This document shows positions 25,201 through 37,135 of a DNA stretch of 64,000 bases, in pieces. Location of the stretch: NCBI GenBank assembly GCA_034440575.1, contig JAOTOL010001642.1, positions 3,336,501 through 3,400,500 on the forward strand, read 5' to 3'. Numbering within the stretch: the stretch's first letter is position 1; each line of letters opens with the position of its first letter. Under the pieces are notes generated by a model, which ran no database searches, had not been told where the DNA came from, and was given only the letters and a program-made list of their open reading frames with translations. Both the position numbers and the translations under genes were made by a program. The stretch comes from Imbricaverruca yamaguchii. Lineage: Eukaryota; Arthropoda; Thecostraca; Neoverrucidae.

Positions 25201-28200
25201 CGATCTGGACCTGAATCTTTTACAAAATGTACAAAGCAGATGTATAATACGCTGCTGAAAGTTTGGTATATCTACGTCTACATATTCGGCCGCCATTTCG
25301 GAGAATCCTGGGGCGACTCTTGAGAGCCCTCTACCACTGGCCTGGCGAGGTTTAAGAGGGCTATGCAATACGTGTATTGTGTATCTGTAAGGCTCACTTT
25401 CAGCAGGACTTGACGAGTATGTTGAAGAATCCGGGACATGACGACACGACAACATAGGCAGAATAGTGCCAGGGAAGGTTTTTAAGGGTGCATTCTGATG
25501 TGCTTCTAATGTATGCTGGTTTGTTCAGGGGACATCAATTAGTGCGTAGATAGGTGTGCGAAGACAGGTTCTGGAACAGATGCTGATAATCATGGAATAT
25601 CGACTGTACTGCTGCCCACCTGCTGTTCATGCTGTGCTGTGTTACTCGTGTATCACCGCTTCCATTTCCGATACTGACGCTGTATTGCCGCCCACCTGCT
25701 GTTCATGCCGTGCTGTGTTACCCGTGTATCGCTGTTGCCATGTCCGAGCCTGACGCTGTATTGCTGCCCACCTGCTGTTCGTGCCGTGCTGTGTTACCCG
25801 TGTATCGCCGCCGCCGTTCTCGACACTGACGCTGTACTGCTGCCAGTCGCGGCGCCAGGATGGCCGTTGGTCGGGAGAGGACGGCCGTGGCGGTATCGGA
25901 CGCGTTCACTGCACCGCCGGCCTACCTCAGTCCATACAGTCTGACGCTGCCCGATGGCCGCGTCCTGGCCGCAAATGGACTTCCCGTGGGGCCCGACAGG
26001 TGAGACTAGACTGTCCGTGGATCATACAGGCAAGGTAAGACTTCCGTGGAGCTCTACATGCGAGGTAAGACTGTCCTTTGAGCCATACGGGTGAGATAAG
26101 ACTGCCCATGGGCCGTACAGGCGAGGTAGGACTTCCGTGGAGCTCTACCGGCGAGGTAAGACTTCCGTGGAGGCCTACCGGCGAGGTAATATTGTCCGTG
26201 GAGTCGTGCAGCCGCACACGCTAGGTCAGTCCCTGTTGTACTAGCCAGATGAGGCCGTCGAACTCTTTTTGAGGCTAGAAAGGAAAGGAAGCTGTCAGAC
26301 GGCACATGCAGCGCTTTGTTTAGCTAGTGGCTGACATGTGAATGTGTTTAGGCATGGTGGTATCTGACACTCAAACATTGTCAGTAATTGCCCCGTGTTT
26401 CGTATTTCATCTTGTGTTGAGTGTATGTGCATGTCGAGGTCCAACACTAGTCTGTGGTGACCGCTGAAGCATCCGACTACTCTGTATGTCGGTATGGGTG
26501 TTCTTACCTGACATTGAGTGGCTGTCAGGCTTAATGGGCCCTAAATGACCAAACCTGATCGATGCGCTCTAACACTGAAATAACCAGCCAACCGACTGTC
26601 AGGCTCATTGTCAAGGTGTATGGTTGCCTTGGTTTTGGCCAAAAATATGCCAATGCCTTGGTTTTGTCGTCGGCTTCATTAGTCTCCTCCCATGGGCTAT
26701 TATCAATCAATTGGCAATAAGTACGCGTATCATATTGCACGAATCTGCTTCTCTGCAGCCTTGCTTCGACGGTATTGTCGCAGGTGCATCGATATTCCGT
26801 AATGTTGACGAAGTCTCATGATTCTATGGCTTGGATCTTTCGATGCAGAAGAACACATTTCTAACTAAGTAGCGTTAACAATCTGAGACATTCAGACATC
26901 GCGTCCGCTTCTTCAGGGACATGCTAGAGCGCAGTCTTCTGGCAGTGACCCAGACTGCAGCGTCGGCCACCTCCGAGGCCAAGGTGTGCGTCAAGGACCA
27001 ACTGAAGGCCCTGCAGAGCTGTGACCTGGAGAAATTGCTAGTAATGCTTGGTAAGTGCCTTACGACATTAGTGTTGGTATACCTGCGTCACTTTTACCAA
27101 TGTATTGTACGCCTCCATTGTCAGTGCACTGCACCCACTGGTGCCGATGTACCGTGCGTCACTAGTGTCAGTGTACTGTGCGCACTGGTGCTGATGTACC
27201 ATGCGTCACTGGTACCAATGTACTGCGCCCCTGGTGCTGATGTACCATGCGTCACTAGTACCAATGTACTGCCCCCATTGGTGCCGATGTACCGTGTGTC
27301 GCCAGTGTGCTATTGGTGTTAGTTTATCACTCATTGCCATTTACCTTTTTCACCTATATATCAAGCGATGCCTCCCACCCGCACTGGATCCTGTTCCAGT
27401 CATTGTGTGCGGAACTCTAACCCGGCCGAGGAGCTGTGTGGCGCGGCCGACGTGACACACGATGCCCCACGCACCGCCTGCCTGTCACCGCAGCTCAGGG
27501 CTGCTCGCCGAACCAGAAGTACCGCGAGTGCGGCCAGCAGACGGCACTGCACGTGGTGGTGCAGGCCGGCCACGTGGCGGCGGCGCACGTGCTGCTGACG
27601 GCCGGCGCGTGTCTGGACCCCGTGGACCGCGACCTGCAGACGCCGCTGATGGTGGCCGCCTCGCGCTCGCAGAACGACGTGCTCAAGTACCTGGTGACGG
27701 CCGGCGCCGGCCTGGACGCAAAGGTGGGTGCTCGTGCCGAACTGGGCGGCATATAGAGATAGGTAGGCACTCGTGCCGAACTGGGCGGCACGCCGAGGTA
27801 GGCACTCGTGCCGAACTGGGCGGCATATAGAGATAGGTAGGCGCTCGTGCCGAACTGGGCGGCACGCCGAGGTAGGCACTCGTGCCGAACTGGGCGGCAT
27901 ATAGAGATAGGTAGGCACTCGTCCCGAACTGGGCGGCACGCCGAGGTAGGCACTCGTGCCGAACTGGGCGGCACGCCGAGGTAGGCACTCGTGCCGAACT
28001 GGCTAGACGCCAAGAGTGGGCTCTGGTGCCGAACTGGGCTGGAAGCCAAGGTGAGCTTTTGTATGCTAGGTTCGGGCTCCTAAGCTAGCTATTTGGGGTC
28101 GCAGTAGCTCAGTTTGTAGGGCGTTCGACTTTTGATTGTAAGAACGTGGGTTCGTGTCTCTGCAACCGGCGGGATTTCCGAGTCCAGCCGTGATCAGTTT

Positions 28201-31200
28201 GTGTGATAGGTTGGCGACGGTACGTGGCCTAGCAGTCGAATATGTCGTAAAATAACCCAAGGTTCTTGTTGGCTATTTGGATTTACTGCCGCTTCGATAT
28301 GTCAGAACTCGAGGTAGGCTACGATTCTAAACTAGGCCACATTACAGGGTGGGCCATGATGTCAAGGCAAGCCTGAGCTCCAAGGTAGGCTCGGAAGCCA
28401 AAGCAGGTTTTGATGCTGAACTGTGAGAGTCGTCGGGTAATCTTGGCTCATGTCATTAGTTTAAGCTGAATGCTGGGTTTGTCTTTTTAATATAGCACTA
28501 GATCGGTGTGTAGATCCACCCCACCACCGGTCGGAAACACTCCAGATCAGGTTTAAAATATAGACCAATCAAGTGCCGAACGGCTTTCGATTCAATTCCC
28601 TGTCTACTCGTTGATCGTGACATATGTTCCTCCTCCCCTGACAAAACGTAGCATACAGTGTCTTGATAGAATCGCCCTCCATTTTGACAAATTCTGATAT
28701 AAGCCGCATCTAATTACTCTATTCCTTATATGAGCTTTGGTGGCCTAGCTTTTGGTGTGTATGCAACTATCTTGAGTACTTTGCCACTAGTATCCGTTAT
28801 ATATTTGGCGGATGCTAGCCAGACGCATCGGGAGTGCCTGGGCTGCCCACCAAGCCTGTCCTTGGAGTGGCCAACACACAGGTGGCTGTGGTGAAGACAC
28901 GATGTAGCATGGCGGTCTGTCTCGCAGCGGCCACAACGTTAGGACTGACTGTGAAATATGTCACAACCGACCAGCTCTGCTGTGACCACGCCAGACCTCT
29001 GACGTATGTTTAGCTTCCTGGACAGGCCGGGCATGGCGGATGATGTGATCTGCCCCCACTAAGGGGAGTGGGTTATGAGGCACACGATCTGATCTCTGAT
29101 CTCTCGCGTAGGTGACAGGATGTGCTAGATCTCGTCTCTCTGCCCCTTCCCCAGGCTGATGGGATGCGGCTCACCTCATCTGACAGCACTTACATTAGGG
29201 TGACGAGACACAGTTGGTTTGCCACGACCTGTCACGGTGTGACGAGGCGCACTTGACCTAGTATGACCTGTCACGGTGTAACGAGGTGCAGTTGACCTGG
29301 TCGGGGACGAGTAGTCTAGGGGTAAGTTGCCTGTCTCACAATCGAAAGATCGTGGGTTTGAGTCTCACTCGTCGCTACCCTTTGCCCGCGACAAATCGGC
29401 GTGAGAGATTGGCGACGCTACATGACTCACTGGTCGACGTGTCGTAAAACCAATAACCACCACCAGTTGACCCGATCTGACCTGATGTAACCTGTGCTAC
29501 AGGGTGAGGACGGCATGACGCCTCTCCACCTGGCGGCGCAGGCGGGCAACATAGAAGGCTGCCACTATCTGCTGTCGAGCGGCCGCACCGACCCCGGCTA
29601 TGTCAACCAGCAGGACGACGGCGGCTGGACACCCGTCGTCTGGGCGTCCGAGCACAAACACCCGGCCGTCGTCAGGTGAGCCTCAGCCTGCCCCTGAGTA
29701 TCCCTGAATCACCAGACCGATGGCGGATGGACGCCCGAGCCTGCCAGCCTATCCCCGAGTATCCCTGGGCATCCCCAAATCACGAAGACTACGGCGGCTG
29801 GACACCTGTCGTGTGGCCGTCAGGACACGAACACCTGGCCGTTGTCAGGTGAGCTTCAGCCTGTCCCTGAGTATCCCTGAATCACCAGAACGACGGCGGA
29901 TGGGTGTCTGAGCCTGTCAGCCTGTCCCCGAGTATCCCTGGGCGTCCCCGAATCACGAAGACTACGGCGGCTGGACACCTGTCGTGTGGCAGTCGCCACA
30001 CGAACACCTGGCCGCGATCAAGTAAACGTCGGCCTCTCTCTGCGTCCCTGCATGTCCCTGAGTATCCCTGGATCACCAGGAGGACGGCGACTGTGCGTCT
30101 GTCGACTGGGAGTGCGGGCATAAACGGGGTGTTTGTGCCCACATTCGTCAGTTCTGCTCCATGATGCCCCTGAGAAACCTGAATCACAGTAGTGGCTAAA
30201 CACTAGTGTGTGGGAACTCGAATCCTTCTGTCGGTGGACGAGGTCCAGTGTACATGTGCACCGATGAATATCTGTCTCATTATTGTTTGCCCGAACCAAT
30301 GCGTCCTTGGCACGGGTGCTGGTTATCGGTGCATACGTGTGCATTGATACATACGTCGTTAGTCACCATCCTCCTGGTCAGGCAAAATATGTGGTGCATA
30401 TCATGCCCTGGATGTTTCGTGTGTGAGGGATCAGATCAGCTGCGGTAGCTCCTGATCACAGAAGAAACATCGATAACAAGATGTGCTGCGTTGCTGGCGT
30501 ATATAACTACCGTATCTAATGTGTACTCGCCGGCGGCGAATGTGTGTGTGTGACGTCATGCGTGACGTGGCTCGTCTCTGCGACGTCAGGTACCTGCTGC
30601 AGCGCGGCGCCAACCCGCAGCTCTGTGACGAGGAGCAGAACACGGGCCTGCACTGGGCCGCCTTCTCCGGCTCCATGGAGATCGCCGAGCTCTTCCTCAC
30701 GGCCGGCTGTCGCGTCAACAGTCCGAACGTGCACGGCGACACTCCGCTGTGAGTCGGCTCCGTGCTGTGCTGCCGTACAGTGTGTTCGGTCGGGACGTGA
30801 TACACCGCTGACGGTACCCACCGTCGACATTACCTCAATGTGTTCGGTCCGCACCTTGTACCCCGCTGACGGTACCTATCGTCAACACTGCCTCAGTGTG
30901 TGCTGTCCGAACGGGCACGGCGGCGCCAGGTTGGAAGTACAATTCAGGGTACAATATTTAATGCGGTTCTCATGGAATCGTATGCGAAGTTGTTGTTTCG
31001 ATCTTCGAATACATTCAGAAGTAAGTGAATAAGTTTCCATGTATCCTAGACGTACAGTGGCAGCCACGCTGTAACATGCCGCACCCATGCAAGGTCTAAA
31101 ATACTGGTCACTTCTGGATGTACACTCCGGAGAGCAAAAGTGGTCGCATGGTTTGTTTTTGAACGCTGCCACTCGACTGTGGCAGCGTGGAACCTGTTCG

Positions 31201-34200
31201 TGGTGCAGGGAACCGTGTGGCGACATGTCAAGGTCATTCGGTGGACCTTGCTGCAACGGGCAATAAGGATGTATGTGCCCATTCTTCCTCTCTGGAGGGG
31301 GCATCCAGAACAGCCCGGTATATCGAACGCTGCTGCCAGGTATTGGAGTTTCTCGTTGCGTCTGGCTGCCCGCCGGTCATTGTATGTGGGCTGGTGTATG
31401 AGCCACTGTATGAGGTGCCACAATGAGTATCGGCTGCTATCGAGCGACAACCCCCGCTGCTGGCCTCTGACTCTAACACCGCTGCTGACACCCCCCACCC
31501 CCTCTTGGCAGCCACATCGCGTCGCGCCAGCAGCACTATCAGTGCGTGCTGCTGATGCTGGCGCACGGCGCCAACGTGTACCTGCGCAACCGCGAGGGCA
31601 TGCTGGCGCTGGACTGCTGCGGTGCCGAGCGCTCCGAGTCGCGGCTGGCGCTGCTGCTCAACATGGAGCTGAAGCAGCTGGCCAGTCGCGCCACCGGCCG
31701 CGGCGGCGAGCGCGTGCTCAGCAACGACATCAGTCGCGGCAAGGAGAAGCTGCCAATACAGGTGAGGACGTGATGGTTGTGACTTTACGACGCATTAAGC
31801 AGCTGAGGGCATATGACACCAATGCAGGTGGGTAGGTGAGGTGTGGTGCGCAGGAGGTGCAGGGGCATACAGAACTTGTACGATGGGCGTGCAGACATAC
31901 AGAACTTGTACGATGGGCATGCAGACATGCCGTTGCCTTCGGCTTGTAAGGGCGATCCTCTGCTGTCGACAGGCATAAGGACCGAGGGACCAGGGGGCGT
32001 GTCTTGTTCCCGCAGTATGGAGATAACATTGCTGCTACTCGTGGCATGTGTCTGGACTGCATTAGTGTTAACAATAACAGTTGTACGTAATATAATTATT
32101 TCGATCTGTAGGCTAGAGATGGTGAAGGGTTCGTGCGCTCGCGAGTTCCCACGCTAGTGACAACGATTTCCATGGACTTTTCACTGGATGACCGTCCTCT
32201 GTCACATTTCACCTGATAGTTTCATCGTTTCCCTAATAGCTTTCCCGTTATTTTCTTGTGGTGTCTTAGTGTCGGTCTTGGTGGCTTCTGGATGGTGTCA
32301 TAGTATCTGCTGCGCAACTGCATCGGGCTGCTCGATATTTCCTCGATCATATTCCGGTGGCATTTGTTAGCCTTCTCACTATGCTAATAACGACTCCCCA
32401 GTGGTTTTCCGGCGGGTTCTCTCGTTCCCCGTGTGCCGAGCGTGCCGTGCCAGCTCCCCCACCGGCTCCTCGAGTTTTACGGTGGTCCCCCAATGCTTTT
32501 TCTCGGGCATGTTCTTGAGTTACCGAAATGTTCCGCGTCTTTTTCAGGCTGTCAATGAATCTGATGATCTGCCACTGCCCACGGATTACGTTTACATAGC
32601 CGAGAGCTGTGAAACCATGAAACTCAACATCGACAAGACCATCACCTCGCTGCAGGTGGGCGGGGCTACCTGCGGTGGGTGGGGTAATAGGCGGTGCGTT
32701 GGTTCACCTGGGGTGGGCGTGGCTACCGACGGTGTGTGGAGTAGTAGTCGATGTGTTTAGTCTCCGGAGGTGGGCGGGGCTACCAGCGGTATATGGGTTA
32801 TAAGCGATGAGTTAGGTCACCGTCGGTGGGCGGAATAATATGCGGTGTTTTGCTGACTGGAGCTCGGCGGGACTACCAGCGGTGGGTGGCGTAATAGGTG
32901 GTGCGTTCGGCGGCCGGCGGTGTTAAGTGGCCGGAGCTGGGCGGGACTACCGGTGGCGTGGGGGATGGTCGGTGAGGTCCAGCGAGCTGATGATAGCACT
33001 GACATCGTGGTGGCAGTGGAGGCCCCATATTCATGTATGTGGGCCACCACGTTATCCTTGCCATCGGTATAGCTTTCGCGTTCGGATCCATGCAGAACAG
33101 GGCTGAAGAAAATTATTGTCCGGACCCCCACATCCGAAAATATAATTGTGCTGTTGTCAACGTATCGCCGTTCTGTTTTGCCATCAGTGCGGTTTACAAG
33201 CCTCAGATTACTTCGCATTTGTCGATTTGTCGACAGCCGTCCTGTAGTACCTGTGCCGATCCTGTGGTCCTGCGGTCACACGGTGGCCTGGACACCCTAG
33301 TCGTGATTGTGTACCGGCCTCAGTCAAACTGCAGCGTTTGCTATGCACTCATCTTGTGACCATGTGACTTATATTTCCTCTGAAAACAGTGACTCCACTT
33401 CTACTGCAGCGCTCACTATGCACTCACCTTGTGGGCAGGTGACTTGTTCCCCCTAAAAAGGTGGCTTTACGTCTACTGCAAAGCTCTTTGTCGAAGTATA
33501 TCGCTCCCGAGATGTGCTCGGTCGGGACGCAGTCGGATTACGTTAATTGTCGCACGCTACGATCCTCGTACTCAACGGCGACCTGTCGTTAACCCGATGA
33601 TTCTGTGCTGACCGGCTGTTTCACATGTCGGCAGTCGTGCACGTGCCTGGACAACTGCCTCTCGGGCGACTGCATGTGCAGCCAGATCAGTCTGCGCTGC
33701 TGGTACGACCCCGAGGGTCGCCTCCTCCCCGCGTTCAACTACGCAGGTCAGTGGGTGGATCAATCGAGTCATTATGCGCCGCAGGAGAAATCGCTGCTCA
33801 CCTGCTGGCATTGTGTAGCGGCGCAGGTGGGTCGGTCGTTACGGGTCATTACGCGCCGCAGGAGAAATCGCTGCTCACCTGCTGGCATTGTGTAGCGGCG
33901 CAGGTGGGTCGGTCGGTACTGCGCTGTCCGCTACCGCGCCACCTCTACTCGGTACTGCGCTGTCCGCTGACCACCGCTGCTCACCTGCTGGCATTGTGTA
34001 GCGGCGCAGGTGGGTCGGTCGGTACTGCGCTGTCCGCTGACCACCGCGGCCACCTGCTGCCATTGTGTAGCGGCGCAGGTGGGTCGGTCGGTACTGCGCT
34101 GTCCGCTGACCACCGCGGCCACCTGCTGCCATTGTGTAGCGGCGCAGGTGGGTCGGTCGGTACTGCGCTGTCCGCTGACCACCGCGGCCACCTGCTGGCA

Positions 34201-36293
34201 TTGTGTAGCGGCGCAGGTGGGTCGGTCGGTACTGCGCTGTCCGCTGACCACCGCGGCGATCGATGCCTTCCTTCCGTATGGCCACAGTGCAGTTGCAGTT
34301 GGTAATCATTGCCGATAGTGGTACATTTAATCACACGAGGCAGGCGGCGACTGTTGGTGATGTGGCGGTACGGGTGATGTCACGCGATAAGGCGGTGTGT
34401 CTAATTACACGGGGCAGGCGGCGCCTGTTGGTGATGTGGCGGCACGGTTGAGGTCACAAGATAAGACGGTGTATCTAATTGCACGGGGCAGGCGGCGACT
34501 GTTGGTGATGTGGCGGCACGGCTGAGGTCACACGATAAGGCGATGTGTCTCAAGTTCATTTCCTTTTGGGCGTCGGGTGTAGACAGCAGCGTTTTATTTA
34601 GAAATGCATATAAAATGAAAATGTGTACGTTAAAAATTAGAAGCGCATAAAATTCAAGTTTGTTTTGCAGTGACCGGCTCAACACGAATCTGTATGTGAA
34701 GGGAATGCTATTTGTTCCATGTTGTAGGTGATTAATGTCTAGGATGCAAAGTTTGATATATGTATTTGTTTAACTGTAATTGGAATTGAAATTTCCTATT
34801 AAATACATGGGGCATTCACGACAAATCCGCTAACTAATTTTTTGAATCAATGAACGAGGTTATAGCATTTTGTTTATTTTGACTGACATGACTATCTTTG
34901 GTGCTATTTTTCTCCAAGTCATTTTTCAGTGACTGAACAAATTTATACGTCAAAATGAAGACAAAACATTGAAGAATATGTATGCCACCATTTAAACTTT
35001 GATTACGTACTTTTGCCGACTCTAGCAAATAAAAAATTGAAAAGAAATAAAAACATTTTTTCGATATCGTATTTTTTATTTTATATGAAAGAGCGTAATT
35101 TTACCTAGAAACATAAATAAAAAAGTGGTTATACTTGGAAAGACGAATGAAATGGGTGAATGGGGGCTGGCTAGACCGGGGCTGGCTCTGGATAGCCTCG
35201 GAGAGGGGAAGGGAGCAGTGGGATGTAAAAAGGAGACGCGTTCGGGAGGATGATATGGGAGACGTGACTACCTCCCCTGGCCCCAAGTGAGTAGAAAATT
35301 CTGAAAAAAGATATGTAGGTAGAGATGAGAATGGGGTTAAAGTAAAGAAGAGAAATTTATTTTAGGTAATTTGAGGAAATTTAAATTATAAAGAGAACGG
35401 TAGAACCCATGGGTTTTAAGTTAGCTGCCCAAAACTGTGTCTGTTGGGAAGAAGATTATAGTTTGTGTATGTTTATAAAAGTGAAGCTAATGTTAGGTTT
35501 GGGTTAAAGAATACTAAAGGACCTGTTGAAGACGGTTTGTGATGTGGAGGAAGCTGTATGTGAAAAGTGTGAAAACTGTAGGTAGGACGGTGTAGGTATA
35601 TTTGATGAACTTTAAATGGCAGGAGGGAAATCTAACTTGGTGGACGAAGTCACATTTAGTAGTGGTAAGACGGATCGTTGCACTTTGATCGAAATTGTTC
35701 TTCCAATGGACGAGTTTCTTGACAAACTGTCTGACGCCATTGTGACACTTACTCGGCATCATTTCACGAGTCAGCAACAAAGGAAATATTTTGACGATCT
35801 AAAAAAGCAGCTACCTGAGAATAAAGAACTGAACATATTATATTTTTCAGAAAAAAACACTTTTTAGGTTAAAAACAAAATTAAGTCTTATCACTGGAAC
35901 GCACCACAGTGTACCGTCCCGTTTTTTTTTTTTTGGGGAGGGGGGGGAAAAAAAAAAACCCAAAATTTTTGGGTTTTATAAAAAAAACAAAAGAAGAAAA
36001 CCGTCGCTTTGAAAAAATTTTAAACAAAAATAAACAAGAAAAAAAGGCAAAAGCAGAAAAAAAAAAAAAAAAATATTAATTAGGATGGGGAAGCCGCAAA
36101 AAAAAAAAAAAAAAAAAATTAAAAAAAATTAAATTTAAAAATAATAAATTAGGAGTCCGGAGGGAATTAATATTAAAGAACCAAGGAAAAAAAAAAAAAA
36201 AGGGGGGGGGGGGGAAAAAAAAAAAAAAGAAGAAAGGAAAAGCCAACCCCCGACAAACCAACACAAACAAAAAACATCCTAAAAAAAAAAAAA

Positions 36294-36327
<34 letters not shown>

Positions 36328-36378
36328 AAACCGACTGATGATAAGAAAAGAAAAGATAATAAAACAAGAAAAGAGGGG

Positions 36379-36436
<58 letters not shown>

Positions 36437-36951
36437 ACTAAAAAAAAAAAAAAAATTTGTTTTTGGAAAAAACATAAAAAAAGAAAAAGAAGAGAGGAGA
36501 TTTGGGGGATTTTTTTGATTTAAGATTTAGGTTTAATGTTAACAAAAAAAAAAAAAACAATTAATTTTTTTTTTTTTTTAAAAAAAAAAAAAATAAAAAA
36601 AAAATAAATTAAACATTTTAAAATTTAAAAAAAAAAAATACTACAACAATATTATTAAAAAAAAAAAAAATAAATTTTTTTTTTTTTTTTTTATAAAAAA
36701 AAAAAAAAAAAAAAAAAATAAAAATTAATAATTAAAAAAAATAAAAAAATAAAATTTAAAAACAAAAGGGGGCGGGGGAAAAAACCCAAAACCCCCACCC
36801 ACCCCAACCACCCGCTGGCAGCCGCCCTCATCAAACCCCAAAAAAAAAAGTAAATTAAGGAAGGGGGGTTAGGTTTTAAATTAATTTATAAAAAAAAAAA
36901 AAAATTTAAAAAAAAAAAAAAAAATAAAAAAAAAATAAAAAAAAAAAAAAA

Positions 36952-37009
<58 letters not shown>

Positions 37010-37095
37010 AAAAAAATAAAAAATATTTAAAAAATAAAATTTAAAAAAAAATTAATTTTTAATATAAAAAAAAAAATAAAAATAGAAAATAAAAA

Positions 37096-37135
<40 letters not shown>

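Noticed and set aside
28095..28170. Possible genuine tRNA gene
   Set aside because: It has box A and B and near-pairing ends, but it is fused to the repeated SINE body shared with 29.3 and 50.0 kb, so it is a SINE head.
33875..34334. 100-140-codon open frames on both strands with 23-residue repeats
   Set aside because: A 69-bp array without stops gives such frames automatically; it lies in an EHMT intron.
36076..36523. Poly-Phe and poly-Lys open frames
   Set aside because: Products of A/T homopolymers in a doubtful assembly block.
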